From Craspedostauros australis (taxonomy: Eukaryota > Bacillariophyta > Bacillariophyceae > Mastogloiales > Achnanthaceae), in contig JAMXDE010000011.1 in NCBI GenBank assembly GCA_026770025.1, positions 930,001 through 994,000 on the forward strand: 64,000 nt of DNA. The letters are read 5' to 3'. A program made the translations under genes and the position numbers. The notes beneath the pieces are model-generated. The model made no database searches. It was not told the DNA's origin and saw nothing but the letters and a program-made list of their open reading frames with translations. Numbering within the stretch: position 1 is the first letter of the stretch; each line of letters begins with the position of its first letter. Of the stretch, positions 1 through 10,473 are shown piece by piece.

Positions 1-2763
1 ATATACCTAGCAACCGATTCCTCCAAGGTGCTGGATGAGATTGCGAAGGAGTGGCCACAGGAGGTGCAGGAACGACTCCGGACCATCGGTTCTGGCATCG
101 TCCGGTCCTCCGACTTCAAGGCGGTCTTTGAGATTGCATCGCACCATCGCACGAACACGGAGATTCTCATCGAGATCCTCGCCTTGGCCAAGTGCCAGTT
201 CATGGTCCACGGTCTGTCAGCTGTCACGGAGACCAGCGTCTGGATCAATGTCGACCTGCACTACACGTCCGTCAATTTGGAGGATCCCGATCGACGCAGC
301 GCGCAGCATTTTGCCAAGCTCGTCGCCGATGTCTTGAATGGCGCGAATGCCACGCAGCTTGTCCATGCCGAACGCTTTTCCAATTGGTGGAGGCAATCAG
401 GCATCGCACCCGGCCGTCTCAATTCTCCCACAACTAACAAGGCATGCGATGGATACAAGGGAGTTCTGCACATAGAATCAGTTGGAAAGGAAACGGCTGC
501 CTCGGGTGGGTTCTTCGTCAGCGTGCTGAATCAGCTGGCGTTTGCAGAGCAGAACAATCTCACGCCATGGGTACATTTGAACGGCGATTCGTCACGCATC
601 TACGATGCGGAGTTCCATGGCCATACCGAAAGCGCAAGGGCGCTCGTCGAGTCCATGACGGATGGGTTGCGGGTGGTGGCGAGGATGCATGACTCCAACC
701 ACACCATGGTCTATCCATCCGAGATCATGCAGAGAGATGATGTGATGCCGACGGCACGCAAAGTATTTTCGCAAACTGATGGCATTTGGGAGTACTACTT
801 CCATCCAGTTTCAGATTTCGTTCCTGGCGACACGTCATGCGATGGAAAGCCGATCATCTCATTGACGGCTGATCAGGTATCGCTCGGTCTCAATGCCTGG
901 TCTCCCAGCGCCATCCGAGCATGGAGGTACGATGACGTGCCTGAGGAGCTGTGGAATCCGAACAGCGCAGTCTCGCAACGCGAGTGGATGTCACCGATGA
1001 GGCTCAAGGCGCAGCGGCTGGTGGCCAAGTACTTCCAATTTCAGCCGCACATTCCGAACCGCGCACACGAGGTCAACCCGGTCCATGACGATTGCATACC
1101 GTGCCTGGCAGTGCATTTGCGCAACTCGGACAAGAGCGGAGCGTACCGCGCCAAATTTCCTGCCAAGAACATGCGGGAGTACATGGAGGCCTTCTTGGAG
1201 GCGGGCGGTGAGACGATCTACGTTGCAGCGGATTCCAGCATCTCGCTGGAATTCATCGAGCAGCACTTCACCGCGAGAGTGCGGCAGGCCATTCGAACGC
1301 AGGGACCGTATGTTGTTCGCGGTTCCAAGTTCTTTGGAATCCACGATCTGGCTGGCAGCCACCGCACCAACACTGAAGTGCTGGTAGACATCGTCGCCAT
1401 GTCCAAGTGCCAGTTCCTCCTGCACGGGTACTCGGCGGTGTCGGAGGCGGCGATCTACCTCAACCCGGCTCTACATGCAAACAGCATCAACATGGAGGTG
1501 GGCGATGAGATCATGGATGTGGAGGAGTTTTCGCGAACTGTGGGACAGCTGGTGAAACGTCCCGAATCGAAGTCGTGCCTGACAGCGGAAGAGCAGAAGA
1601 TGACCCTCGTGAAGCGCGAGCAGTTGCTGAGCAGAGGCGCCGGCAACTTGACCATCCACAGGCACGGCGATCGGCCCTGCCGTCGCAACGCCATCGTTTT
1701 CCTGGCACAGAAGAAGCACTCGTCCTACAAGCGCGATAGCTTTGCCAATCTGCTGGAAGCGTTGCGTCTGCTGGAGGTGAATTACCTCTCCATCGATAAG
1801 CATGCGGAGAACGCAGATGTCTTCATCTTTCACACTGGGGATTTCAACAGCACAGACCTGAAGGAGTTCCGAGCCTCGCTGACTCCGGCATCGATGGAGG
1901 CAATCCACATCGTCGATATCTCGTTGTCGCGGTACTGGAGACGCCCGAGCTGGCACGAATTCGACGATCCACACAAGTGGTACGTGTATCCCCTGTTCTC
2001 GGAGGGCTACAGACGCATGATCCACTTCTTCGCCATCGACATTTGGAAATTCTTTGATGACTACAACCATCATATGGGATGCAACTACACCTACATCATG
2101 CGGCTGGACGAGGACTCCTACATACATTCGAGGATCGAGTACGACCTCTTCGACTTCATGAACGATCATTCGTACGACTACGGCTACCGTTTGTGTGCCT
2201 ACGAGATGGGCGTCGCGCTGCCGATCTGGGGCAAGTGGCAGGCCAAACGCGGCAGGAACATCCCCATCCACCGCAACATCGAGGGCGACATGTGCGGCAT
2301 CTACAACAACTTCTTCATCGCCCGCGTGGGCTACTTCCTGAGCTGGCCGGTGAATTCGTTCCTCGGCTTCGTGGATCGTCAGGGGATGATCTACAGGAGG
2401 AGGCTGGGCGATCTGATGATCCATTCGATGGCTGTGTTCGCATTCGCACCGAAGGAAAGGGTGCACCGATTTCTGGACTTCACGTACGAGCACGGCACGC
2501 CCGATCAGATGACGGGATGCGTTGTTTGGGGTGGCATCCAGGCTGGTTACAAGGACACGAATGCCCGTGCCAACCTGATGAAGTACCATGACGAGAAGGT
2601 GAGCGCTCCAGGCTGCGACGTCAACATCACGTACATGAAGCCGCCGGATCTTTCCCCGAGCTACTCGCATCTGGTGGAGAACGGCGTGACCGATGAAGTC
2701 TCGTTGCACACCATCATGGTGGGTAAGGTGGAGCGCTTCGACATGGGCCAGCTCTCCGGTTGA
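1..2763 (+). CDS. Multidomain glycosyltransferase (tandem fucosyltransferase-like units + GT15 mannosyltransferase), 5' partial
   Basis: The frame is open from base 1, so the start lies outside the window; about 920 residues are visible and the stop is TGA at 2761-2763. Two related units are seen: one ending near nt 310 and one at about nt 1090-1530. Both carry a His-Arg-Thr-Asn-Thr-Glu stretch followed by a KCQF..HG.SAV.E stretch. The second unit has an HLRNSDK segment like the sugar-nucleotide-binding region of FUT8/O-fucosyltransferase-type enzymes. From about nt 1670 the protein resembles fungal KRE2/MNT1 alpha-1,2-mannosyltransferases (GT15): YIMRLDEDSYIHSRIEYDLF (around 2090-2150) is the metal-binding region, followed by a Trp/Gly-rich core with GDMCGIYNNFFIARV. 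The family acts in the Golgi lumen on glycoproteins. No signal anchor is visible because the N-terminus is missing. The GT15 call is firm; the fucosyltransferase-like call is a fold-level inference. Confidence 0.75.
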   Translation: MYLATDSSKVLDEIAKEWPQEVQERLRTIGSGIVRSSDFKAVFEIASHHRTNTEILIEILALAKCQFMVHGLSAVTETSVWINVDLHYTSVNLEDPDRRSAQHFAKLVADVLNGANATQLVHAERFSNWWRQSGIAPGRLNSPTTNKACDGYKGVLHIESVGKETAASGGFFVSVLNQLAFAEQNNLTPWVHLNGDSSRIYDAEFHGHTESARALVESMTDGLRVVARMHDSNHTMVYPSEIMQRDDVMPTARKVFSQTDGIWEYYFHPVSDFVPGDTSCDGKPIISLTADQVSLGLNAWSPSAIRAWRYDDVPEELWNPNSAVSQREWMSPMRLKAQRLVAKYFQFQPHIPNRAHEVNPVHDDCIPCLAVHLRNSDKSGAYRAKFPAKNMREYMEAFLEAGGETIYVAADSSISLEFIEQHFTARVRQAIRTQGPYVVRGSKFFGIHDLAGSHRTNTEVLVDIVAMSKCQFLLHGYSAVSEAAIYLNPALHANSINMEVGDEIMDVEEFSRTVGQLVKRPESKSCLTAEEQKMTLVKREQLLSRGAGNLTIHRHGDRPCRRNAIVFLAQKKHSSYKRDSFANLLEALRLLEVNYLSIDKHAENADVFIFHTGDFNSTDLKEFRASLTPASMEAIHIVDISLSRYWRRPSWHEFDDPHKWYVYPLFSEGYRRMIHFFAIDIWKFFDDYNHHMGCNYTYIMRLDEDSYIHSRIEYDLFDFMNDHSYDYGYRLCAYEMGVALPIWGKWQAKRGRNIPIHRNIEGDMCGIYNNFFIARVGYFLSWPVNSFLGFVDRQGMIYRRRLGDLMIHSMAVFAFAPKERVHRFLDFTYEHGTPDQMTGCVVWGGIQAGYKDTNARANLMKYHDEKVSAPGCDVNITYMKPPDLSPSYSHLVENGVTDEVSLHTIMVGKVERFDMGQLSG

Positions 2764-2861
2764 TTAAGAAGACGTGGAGGAATTGACTTGAATTGAATAG
2801 AGCAGGTATGCACTGTATACTCGTAGAACAGAGTAGAGCGGTAACTAAACAATCTTTTCGC

Positions 2862-4196
2862 TCAGTCCTCCCCCTCCAGATAGTACTGAGGCCTTGAATT
2901 GCGACCAGCGCTGCGTGGCGAGGCATACAGGTTGTCCTCTTCGAGACCTGATTCAGATTCAAAGATGTCAAAGATCTCGTCATCCTCGGCGAGCAGTGCC
3001 TCCATCTCAGGCCGGTTCAAGTACGGGTAGTCGCCGACCCAGCAGCCAGCGTCCGGTATCATGACGTCGGTGAGGCCGGCGAGGTTGGAGAACGATGTGA
3101 ATGGGCTCAGCAGGATGCAAAGGACGGGCATGCCAGGGAATATTTCCAGGTACTGCTCCATCATGCGCGTGTGCACCTGCAGCTCCCTGCCCTGCGTGTC
3201 AATCAGGTTGAGCCGCAGCAGATACGGCGTCCCCGCCCACCTCTTGTACTCGTCGGCGTTGACATCATAGTCGGCAAACTCGTCAAGGTCGTACTGCACA
3301 CGTGACGTCTCTTCCTCGACGATGCAGACATTGTTGACCCTGCCGACGTAGAGCGATCCGTACAGACCAGGGCTGGTGCGTCGCGCGGTTCCGTCGTCGT
3401 AGCTGAAGTCGTTGAATCCATCGTAGTATGCGTCATCGCTGGGGTCGCTTCCATCCGAGACCCACGGATCCACGAGCTCTCGTCCTGCCAACAGCTGCCA
3501 GTTGCGCTGACGCGCCTTCAACTCGGGCGACAGTATACCGTAGAATGCAAACAGACCGCCCATGAGCGTCGCCACGAAGCTTCCAAGGACGAAGCTGAGG
3601 AAGTAGCAGAAGATGACGCCGAGGAAGCTGATGGAGGCAGACTCTAGCAGCTGCTCGAAGCGATCTTGCTTTGGAGTACGAGTATTTGCAGCATCGAGTT
3701 GTGTGTGCGTGTGTGTAAGGTTGCATACAAGGTCATGGTTGTGTGAGAGGTATATGAGTACATTGGAATAGAATAGAATAGATGACATAGAATGAAGCAG
3801 CACAAGAGACTACGACGGATTGGATGATGGCGTGAAGGTGCGCAGCATAGGCCATAGTACTCTACCAATAATCTAAGTTCGCATGGATCCGCTCACCTTG
3901 GATATCCCCCAGTACGCCCCGTATTGATCTCCGGATGGAGTGCCCGTGACGAGGTACCGCTCGAGCTCATCGACAGGCAATGGGACGAGGGCCATGCCCT
4001 GCCGGAATGTTGCCTGGCGTTGCTGACATCGGGAACACGATTTGACGAAGCCATCACGGATGCGCCCCTTCCCAACAGCGGATGTTGCTGGAGTCCATGG
4101 GATGAAGCCACTGCAATTCGGAGGCGTGCATAGCAGCAGCAGAAGTAGAAAGAGGGGAGAGATCCGCCGCTTCGACGTCAAGGACATCATGTTCAT
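2862..4196 (-). CDS. Predicted plastid-targeted membrane protein, two exons
   Basis: Exons are complement 3897-4196 and 2862-3668; the 228-bp intron runs 3669-3896 with donor GTGAGC and acceptor AG, phase 0. The spliced protein has 368 aa. The N-terminus has a Leu-rich signal peptide (SPLFLLLLLLCTPPNCSGF) ending at a Ser-Gly-Phe site and then a basic, hydroxylated stretch, as in bipartite plastid presequences of diatom-type algae. Exon 2 begins QDRFEQLLESA and carries two closely spaced hydrophobic segments (ISFLGVIFCYF and FVATLMGGLFAFYGIL). A soluble acidic domain with many Tyr and Asp follows. SPELKARQRNW looks like a conserved block. I do not recognise a named family. The splice junction joins the reading frames cleanly, which supports the model. 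The gene converges on the glycosyltransferase, with 98 bp between the stops. Confidence 0.7.
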
Positions 4197-4327
4197 GGTC
4201 GGGGCTCAGTGATGGGATTGTGAACATGGACAATTGCGGTTGCGTGGGCGGGGCGATTGTTGGTGCGAAGCATGGTTAGCCATCAATCGCCTGAATGAAC
4301 TTCTTATGATCGCCGTTTCACAACAGC

Positions 4328-4399
4328 GTCTCCTTGGTCTAGAGGTATGATTTCTGCTTTGGGTGCAGAAGGTCCCGGGTTCGATTCCCGGAGGGGACC
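4328..4399 (+). tRNA. tRNA-Pro (anticodon UGG)
   Basis: The 7-bp acceptor stem GTCTCCT/AGGGGAC pairs with one U-G. The anticodon stem TCTGC/GCAGA encloses loop TTTGGGT (anticodon TGG). The T arm CCGGG TTCGATT CCCGG is perfect and the discriminator is C4399. The B box GGTTCGATTCC is intact. There is no intron and no encoded CCA. A short T run (4403-4406) follows as the Pol III stop. Confidence 0.95.
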
Positions 4400-4922
4400 C
4401 TCTTTTGTTTTAGCTGAAGCCAACTTCGCGGAAATGTTGAGCTCCCTTTCATCACTCTGCCCGAGCGTTCATCCAAACAGTCTGTCTCTTTTGTCATCGA
4501 TCGACGAGAACCAGAGATGTTGCCATGCACTTCCGAGAGCCCCGCAACGTGGTTTCCTCGAAGGAATCCTTTTAGTTGGAGGCATCCAAACTACTGAGGT
4601 TGCACAGTTGCTATCAAACGACGCAGCATTCATCTCATGAGATGCCGCTTCCGTCCCGGGACTGTGGCGTCGACAAGGCTGAAGGGAGGGAACAGCACCT
4701 GGAACTTCTCACCGCAACCCTGACGCGAAGATCTGAAAAGGTTTACTCCATGAGATCTGCGGTCCTATTCGCACGAATCATTCATGCTCAATTCCTCTAC
4801 ATGTCCTGACACAAACAAGCACAGCACAACGATTGTCATTGAAATGGAGGACCAGGAAGGCAAAACGCAACAAAACCGCCATCTTGATTCTTGTACCGAA
4901 AAAACGCACATTTTGTGAACGA
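4400..4922. other. Spacer between two tRNA genes
   Basis: About 520 bases between the tRNAs. Only overlapping short frames without recognisable motifs occur. I see no gene here apart from the Pol III T-run just after the Pro tRNA. Confidence 0.6.
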
Positions 4923-5008
4923 GCATCTATGGCCGAGCGGTCTAAGGCGTTGGGCTTAAGACCCACTGTACACACCAGTACGCGAGGGTTCAAATCCCTC
5001 TGGATGCA
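4923..5008 (+). tRNA. tRNA-Leu (anticodon UAA)
   Basis: The acceptor stem GCATCTA/TGGATGC pairs throughout with one U-G. The D arm GCCGAGCGGTCTAAGGC is typical of type II tRNAs. The anticodon loop CTTAAGA gives UAA. A long variable arm (around CTGTACACACCAGT) and T arm GAGGG TTCAAAT CCCTC complete an 86-nt Leu tRNA. The outermost anticodon-stem pair (T-C) appears mismatched. TTTT at 5010-5013 is the likely Pol III terminator. Confidence 0.93.
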
Positions 5009-5279
5009 CTTTTCGCTTTTGGTCAGCTTGTTTGACTCATTCGATTGCTTTTTCCATCTTCCTGCCCACGTTTCCACAGAGATAGCAATGTGGGAGCGCT
5101 GCCGGTACGCACTAATCATCATGGCAAAGCGTGTCGAGAAACAGGCCTCGGAAGACAGCAGACTGCTCTATATTACGAGTACTCATGGTCCATCTACCGT
5201 ACGTGTATGCATACGAAGTAGTCGAAAGATGCGATTGAACCATAATTCCAAAGCCTAAATCATCAAGATGATTGCTGCA

Positions 5280-6239
5280 TCACAGGTATCGCCTCGTCTC
5301 GAAGAACTTCCTCCAGTACAGCACTTGCCCTGTCGCAATTCCCATCACCAAAAGCATCTCGAGTATGCTCCACCGCTGGATGCGAGACAGAATGGACAAC
5401 GTTAGCGCTTCGTACTTTCCTTCTCTGTTGCGCATGAAGTCGAAGTGATCCTGCAGCAGATCCCACTCATCCGTTAGCGTGCGGGCCGTCCGCATCACAC
5501 GCATCACGCGATCGCTGTCCGGACCCGATTCGTCCTCTGGGAGGTTGCGGAGAATCGATCCCACCCGCAGATTGAATCCGATCTGCATCGCTCCTGTCTC
5601 TTCTGCTCTATTTCGGTTCTGGAAGCAGAGGGAGTACTTCTCCGATCCCTCTGTCTCGAACAGGAAGAGTCCCTGAGTGCGTCCCCTCGGTCCCTCCCAC
5701 ACAACATGCCCCGTGCGCGTTTCGAGCAGCACGACCTTCAAATCGTCTGGATTCATGTCATCGTCCACGACATCGTAGGTTCCGCTGTGAATCGTTGTTG
5801 CCGTTCCGCAGGATGGATGCCCAATGTTGGTGCAGTGTTCAATGTCGACAGTGCGTTGGAATGAGGTTGTGAGAGGAAGGGATGGGCTGCGTGCGCAGTT
5901 TACGAAGTATCGTAGAGCATACTGCACTGCAACACAATGCAATCAATACAGCATGAGCAGGAGTATATAGAGTACACCTCCATTTCGCTTCATTTCACTT
6001 CCACCAACATGAAGCGCTGAAAGATGCAGCAAACGTCATCATCATGATCATCATCTTGGTCACGCAGATGCGCAGATTCTCACGTACGCCAGATTGACAG
6101 CCCATGCTGGTGTGACCACGTGATAGCATTCTTCCGACTTTGGGTTGACGCTGATTGTGTAGGAGGCGTCTATCGTTGGCAGCATCGCCAGCACCACGAC
6201 GATGGCAGAGCAAATACGCGATATCATCGTCGTAATCAT
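5280..6239 (-). CDS. p24/TMED (emp24/gp25L) cargo receptor, two exons
   Basis: Exons are complement 6088-6239 and 5280-5784; the 303-bp intron runs 5785-6087 (donor GTACGT, acceptor CAG, phase 2). The protein has 218 aa, the usual p24 size. It has a signal peptide (SAIVVVLAMLPTIDA), then a GOLD domain beginning YTISVNPKSEECYH, with DVVDDDMNPDDLKVVLLE and a second Cys in KYSLCFQNR. Next come a coiled-coil stem with alternating Arg/Leu, one transmembrane helix (ILEMLLVMGIATGQVLYW) and a short cytosolic tail FFETRRYL. The tail has the diphenylalanine plus dibasic pattern bound by COPII and COPI coats. The role is ER-Golgi cargo sorting. The start used is the ATG at 6239, which puts the signal peptide at the N-terminus. 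Confidence 0.9.
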
Positions 6240-7181
6240 CTTGACTTGCTTGCGATTGTTGATTGATTGCCGATTGCGCTCCGGTTCGCCGCGACTTTTT
6301 GTGGTGGTGCGGCGTCTCTCTTGTCTTTCTTCGCCATCAGTCTCTGTCGCGGTTTGGGTTTGGGTTCTTGTTGGTGTCGTTGTTGGATCTTGTTCTCCTT
6401 GTTGTCTCCGCCCAGCCAAAACAGAGAGAGAGGACACGGTCATCTTGTGTGTGCGAGTGTCGAGATCCAAAAGAGCCTTTTTCAGTACACCCAGATGCCG
6501 TGAGAAATATCGAGATCGTTCACGACGCGACAGAGGCTTCCAATCGATGTACCCTACGAGCTACATTCATGACCTACGAATATATAGAGAGAGGCCGTAG
6601 AAAGAGTCCGACAACCAAGAAGAATACTATTTATGAAGCATGTGTAGTGAATGCTCCGTGCTAGAGTATACTACTCTCCTGAATTCCTGACAACGCCACG
6701 ACCTGTTCTCGATTAGTGCTGCCCTTTGCTGGTTCGTTCATCGGAGAGCTGATCTTCTTCCATCCATTATTGTGGACTTGGGCATGGTATGTTGATCTTG
6801 TGCTAGTTTGTGGGACACAGCCTTGAGCGTTCAGAGTGGATGCGGCATCCATGCAATAATGCATCCGATTCATGAAGCTTCCTTCTCGGATCGTTGTCTC
6901 AGGGATGGTAACTGTGTGCATTCCAAGGCTTCCCGACTTCTGTACTCACCAGAATCCCTGCTGTGTGGATATTTGTACTCGTACGTCCCATGCTTATATC
7001 CATGCCCACGCTCGTTGATGTCCTGTACATCCTCGCACAGTCAGCATCACTCGACGATATCGTGTGACAAATGGACATGCGATTGTTTTGCTGCTTCGCT
7101 TCTTTGCGGATGAACGGTATCCACTGTCACAGGTGGATCAACATCGCAGGACGCGCAAAATCACCCCGACAGTGAACTTGT
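6240..7181. other. Intergenic region upstream of the p24 gene
   Basis: About 940 bases between the p24 start codon and the stop of the HIG1 gene. Open frames here are short, Cys/Ser/Arg-rich and without motifs. It should contain the p24 promoter and the HIG1 3' UTR. No RNA gene or repeat was recognised. Confidence 0.5.
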
Positions 7182-7915
7182 TTACTCCTGTGCAGCATCT
7201 CCACCAGACGCAGCAGCCTCCGCCTCGAGCTTCTCCTGATGCTTTTTGTACTGTTGGTATCTTGGAGCGATTTCGACATTGAACGAACCGACTCCCACGT
7301 ATCCGATGAAAGCAAGCAGAGTGGCGAACTGTGCGCCGACGCGTGCTCTCATCATCTTCTGCGCTCGTCTTGTTTCGCGATTCTGGAAGGACTTGATGCC
7401 GGATCCCAGGAAGTACACTGTGGCGATGCATCCGATGGGCACCAACGGTTGCTTGGTGAACTGATGGTATTCATTTGCGGCGGTGTTGTTGTCAGTGTTG
7501 TCAGCAGTGTCGTTGTTGCGATGATGAAATTGGTGTAATGCGAAGCAATCCGATCAAGGGATGGAGTTGACGATGGTGATGGATGTGAGGTTGTCATCTG
7601 TGGTGAATGATAGCGTGCATGCCAATACTCTGTGTGCAGTTTGTCCAACACGCGGATCATGGAAACACTGCACTGAACTGTATTGCATAGCACATTGGAA
7701 TGCAATGATATGCCATACAATGTGCTTCCCGTAAGATGTAGCGTCAACGAACATACCTTGTCAAAGAGCTTCTCATCAAATGATTTCTGCCGCTCCATGG
7801 AGGGTGGCTTTGCGATGTAATCCTCCGGATTGTACGGCGCTTTGGATGGGTCGTTGCTTTGGCATTTGGTGGTGTTGGTGGTGGTTCCACCAAACGTGCT
7901 CTGAATTGATCCCAT
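7182..7915 (-). CDS. HIG1-domain mitochondrial protein, two exons
   Basis: Exons are complement 7757-7915 and 7182-7460; the 296-bp intron runs 7461-7756 (donor GTATGT, acceptor CAG, phase 0), giving 145 aa. Across the junction the protein reads KLFDK then FTKQPLVPIGCIATV, the start of the HIG1 fold. Two transmembrane hairpin helices follow (IGCIATVYFLGSGI and ATLLAFIGYVGVGSF), separated by a basic loop RRAQKMMRARVGAQ like the QRRARQ-type motif of Rcf1/HIGD proteins. The C-terminus is charged and helical. The family sits in the mitochondrial inner membrane and helps assemble or modulate cytochrome oxidase and respiratory supercomplexes. The 53-aa N-terminal extension is Thr/Asn-rich and not conserved-looking. 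Confidence 0.88.
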
Positions 7916-8540
7916 GGTGCGCTGCTCTTCTTCTACTACTCTGCGTATTCTATGGTCTGGCCCTTTGTTTGCGTTTTGTCCAGATGCTGAAATGCTTCTT
8001 GCGTTGCTGTGCGTGCTTGTGTGTCTTCAGATGCGGAGGGCGGGTGTTGACTCATTTGTGAGGGTGGAGTCCGGCGACGAGGATGTGGTTGATGTCTGTG
8101 ACGTGTTTGACACGCATTTCTTCTGTTGCTTGTTTGGGCAGAACTGTTCTGATGTTGGCGACACGTTGTCTCGTGATGGAATTTGTCAATCAAACGCTTC
8201 TCCCGATCTGGCCGACCCGACCACGAATTACACCAGTCGGACTTGTCAACACGCTCATTATTTCAGGGTGGACATCTCCACAAACCGCAAGGAGGGAGCT
8301 CGAGATACGTCACGAGTGTTCTATGTACCTATGGTACTCCACTCAACTTCATTGAAGATGTACCAATGATACTATGCCCAGAATTCGTTGTTGTTGCTGC
8401 TTTCCTTCTGCTATTGTGGCTCTTGACTAGGGAGTTGAGTAGTATTGTTTAGTATTGGATTTGTGCATGTTCCTGTTCGGATGTTTTGTTTTGTTCGGTT
8501 GCTTGTGTGCTTGATTCTCACCGAGTTGCTGTGCTCTGCT
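7916..8540. other. Intergenic region upstream of the HIG1 gene
   Basis: About 625 bases between the HIG1 start and the dioxygenase stop; both genes point left. It is T/G-rich, with only spurious frames, and should hold the HIG1 promoter. No recognisable RNA gene or repeat. Confidence 0.5.
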
Positions 8541-10473
8541 CTAAGCGAAGGTGGATTGCTGGGCGACGGTGCCCTTCATGGCCTCCTCGCCTTCCCATCC
8601 CTCGAACCAGGCAACAGCATGCTTTCTTGTTCCATCGAAGACGTTGCGTCCGTGCATGCACTTGTAGTTATCGAGCAAGACGACGTCACCCTCCGTCATC
8701 TTGACGAAACGGGTGTTCTTCATTGTGATATCGTTCATGTGTTGGAGCTGCTCGTCAGTGAGCTCGCCGTCGTCACCGAAGAACATGTCGGACTTGTTGA
8801 TTTGCGATGCGCCATCCTCGAATCGCTCGGCGCCGTAGCTGGATGGTGTATTGAGTTGTTAATCATCATGGTATGTGGAGTTGTGTTGAGTGTGCATCAC
8901 GGAAGGCAAGAGGCAAGGAAACAGATGCACCAACAGTACAGATGTGAGTCGAGGTACTCTTGGTCGATGCAGAGTTGTGACTGTACAGCAGCACTTGCGA
9001 TAGTAATCACCAGCATCACCAGCGACCCCCGACGCAACAAGGGAAACCAATCATTCCAACCCAACGTATGATCAACATTGTGTACATATCCGCACATGCG
9101 CAGGCAACTCTCGCCGAGGCGACACTTACACAGACTCTCTGTCCTTTCGCAGCTTGGAGGAATGGGAATGGACGTTGCAGAACCAGGTTGGCTCGCCGGT
9201 GACTGGATGCAGAACGATCGGCGGCTGGCTTGGTGCGCGTGCCTGCAGCATCTTGCTGCTGTCGTAGTCGCTCTTGCCCCACAGCATCTCGACGTCGAAG
9301 TCGACCTTGGCATTGATGGCGGCAGAGACGACGCCGCGCAGGACGTTCATGACAGGCTGCTGGACAGGCTCTGGGAAGTTGTCGACCCAGCTGAAGAATG
9401 GAAGCTCCATGACGGAGTAACGGATCTTGCGCTGGTAGAGCTCCTCGATGAGGTCGGCATCCAGGTCGCGGAACATGCGGCGTCCGTCGGCGATGAGGAA
9501 TTCACCACCCTCCTCGGCGGCCTTGAAGCAGACGAAGGCAGCGGCGCGTGGTGCGCGTGTGCCAACGAATTCGTTGTGCATGCCTGAAGTGACGAATGGG
9601 ACATTCATGAAATGGTAGACAAGAAGAGAAAGAGAGAGATTCATTGCAATAAAAAAGTGAGCGGAATTGTGTCGTACGCACGTAGATTGTGATTGTGCAC
9701 ATCACTGTGATGATGGACACAAGTTGCCTTTCCTGCCTCCATTGCCTCTCCATTCAATCATCAGTGAATTCATCGCATAGCAGTAGTATCCTTCATCTCT
9801 CTTTGCACTTCATGCAGCATTTGGTGAATTGCCCCAATCAAGATCTGTGCTCGCAACGCCTTCTCTGATCAATTGAAGTCCCGATCTTTTCCCAACAATG
9901 CAGCAAGACAAGAGGGCGGTACCATAGCATGATGGTGCCATCGGACTATGATGCGATGACGAACATACCAATGAAGAAGTTCTTTCGGCTCTCCTTGTTG
10001 ACGGCTTCGTAGACTGGAGAGTCCTTCTTTCCATCGGCCGTGGGCCGCGCCGACACGGACTGCAGCGGATCCTGGCAGATCTTCATCTGCAGGGCGGCGT
10101 AGAACTCCTGGAATCCGTCCTGCTCCTTCATGAGATCGAAATCGCGAAAGACGATGGCGCCATGCTGCTGCAGCTTCTGCAGGATTTCCTCGCGGTGGTC
10201 CTTGAAGTAGGCGAGCTGGGCCTCCTTGTCGTCGCTGGCGATGCCCAGATCCTTGGTGCTGGACAGCTCGGGTCCGAACTCCGGCAGATCCTGGTTGCGG
10301 AACGCCTGCTGCGTGTCGCGGATGTCGGAGATGCCGGTGCCCCAGGCCGTGAGGGGAGATGGCGGGGTCTCGACGGCGGACAGGCACGACGCGGCGCGGG
10401 TCTGTTGCTGTGGTGCGAAGGCGGCGGCCGAAGAGGCTGCCAGGAAGAGGACTGCTGCGGAAAGACGGACCAT
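8541..10473 (-). CDS. TauD/TfdA-family Fe(II)/2-oxoglutarate dioxygenase, plastid presequence, three exons
   Basis: Exons are complement 9969-10473, 9130-9583 and 8541-8838; introns are 385 bp (donor GTATGT) and 291 bp (donor GTAAGT), in phases 1 and 2. The spliced protein has 418 aa. The N-terminus LFLAASSAAAFAPQQQTR is a classic signal peptide with the AFAP cleavage motif of diatom plastid proteins. The iron-binding triad is visible. The proximal HxE (GMHNEFVG) is created exactly at the exon 1/2 junction, and the distal His is in CMHGRNVFDGTR, with the following Arg suited to 2-oxoglutarate. HxE in place of HxD occurs in part of the superfamily. The substrate is unknown. Clean phase matching at both junctions supports the model. 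A shorter protein starting further upstream in exon 1 is unlikely because it would bury the signal peptide. Confidence 0.85.

Noticed and set aside
1471-2709. 412-aa antisense frame
   Set aside because: A His/Val-rich shadow of the GT15 domain, produced by codon bias of the real gene.
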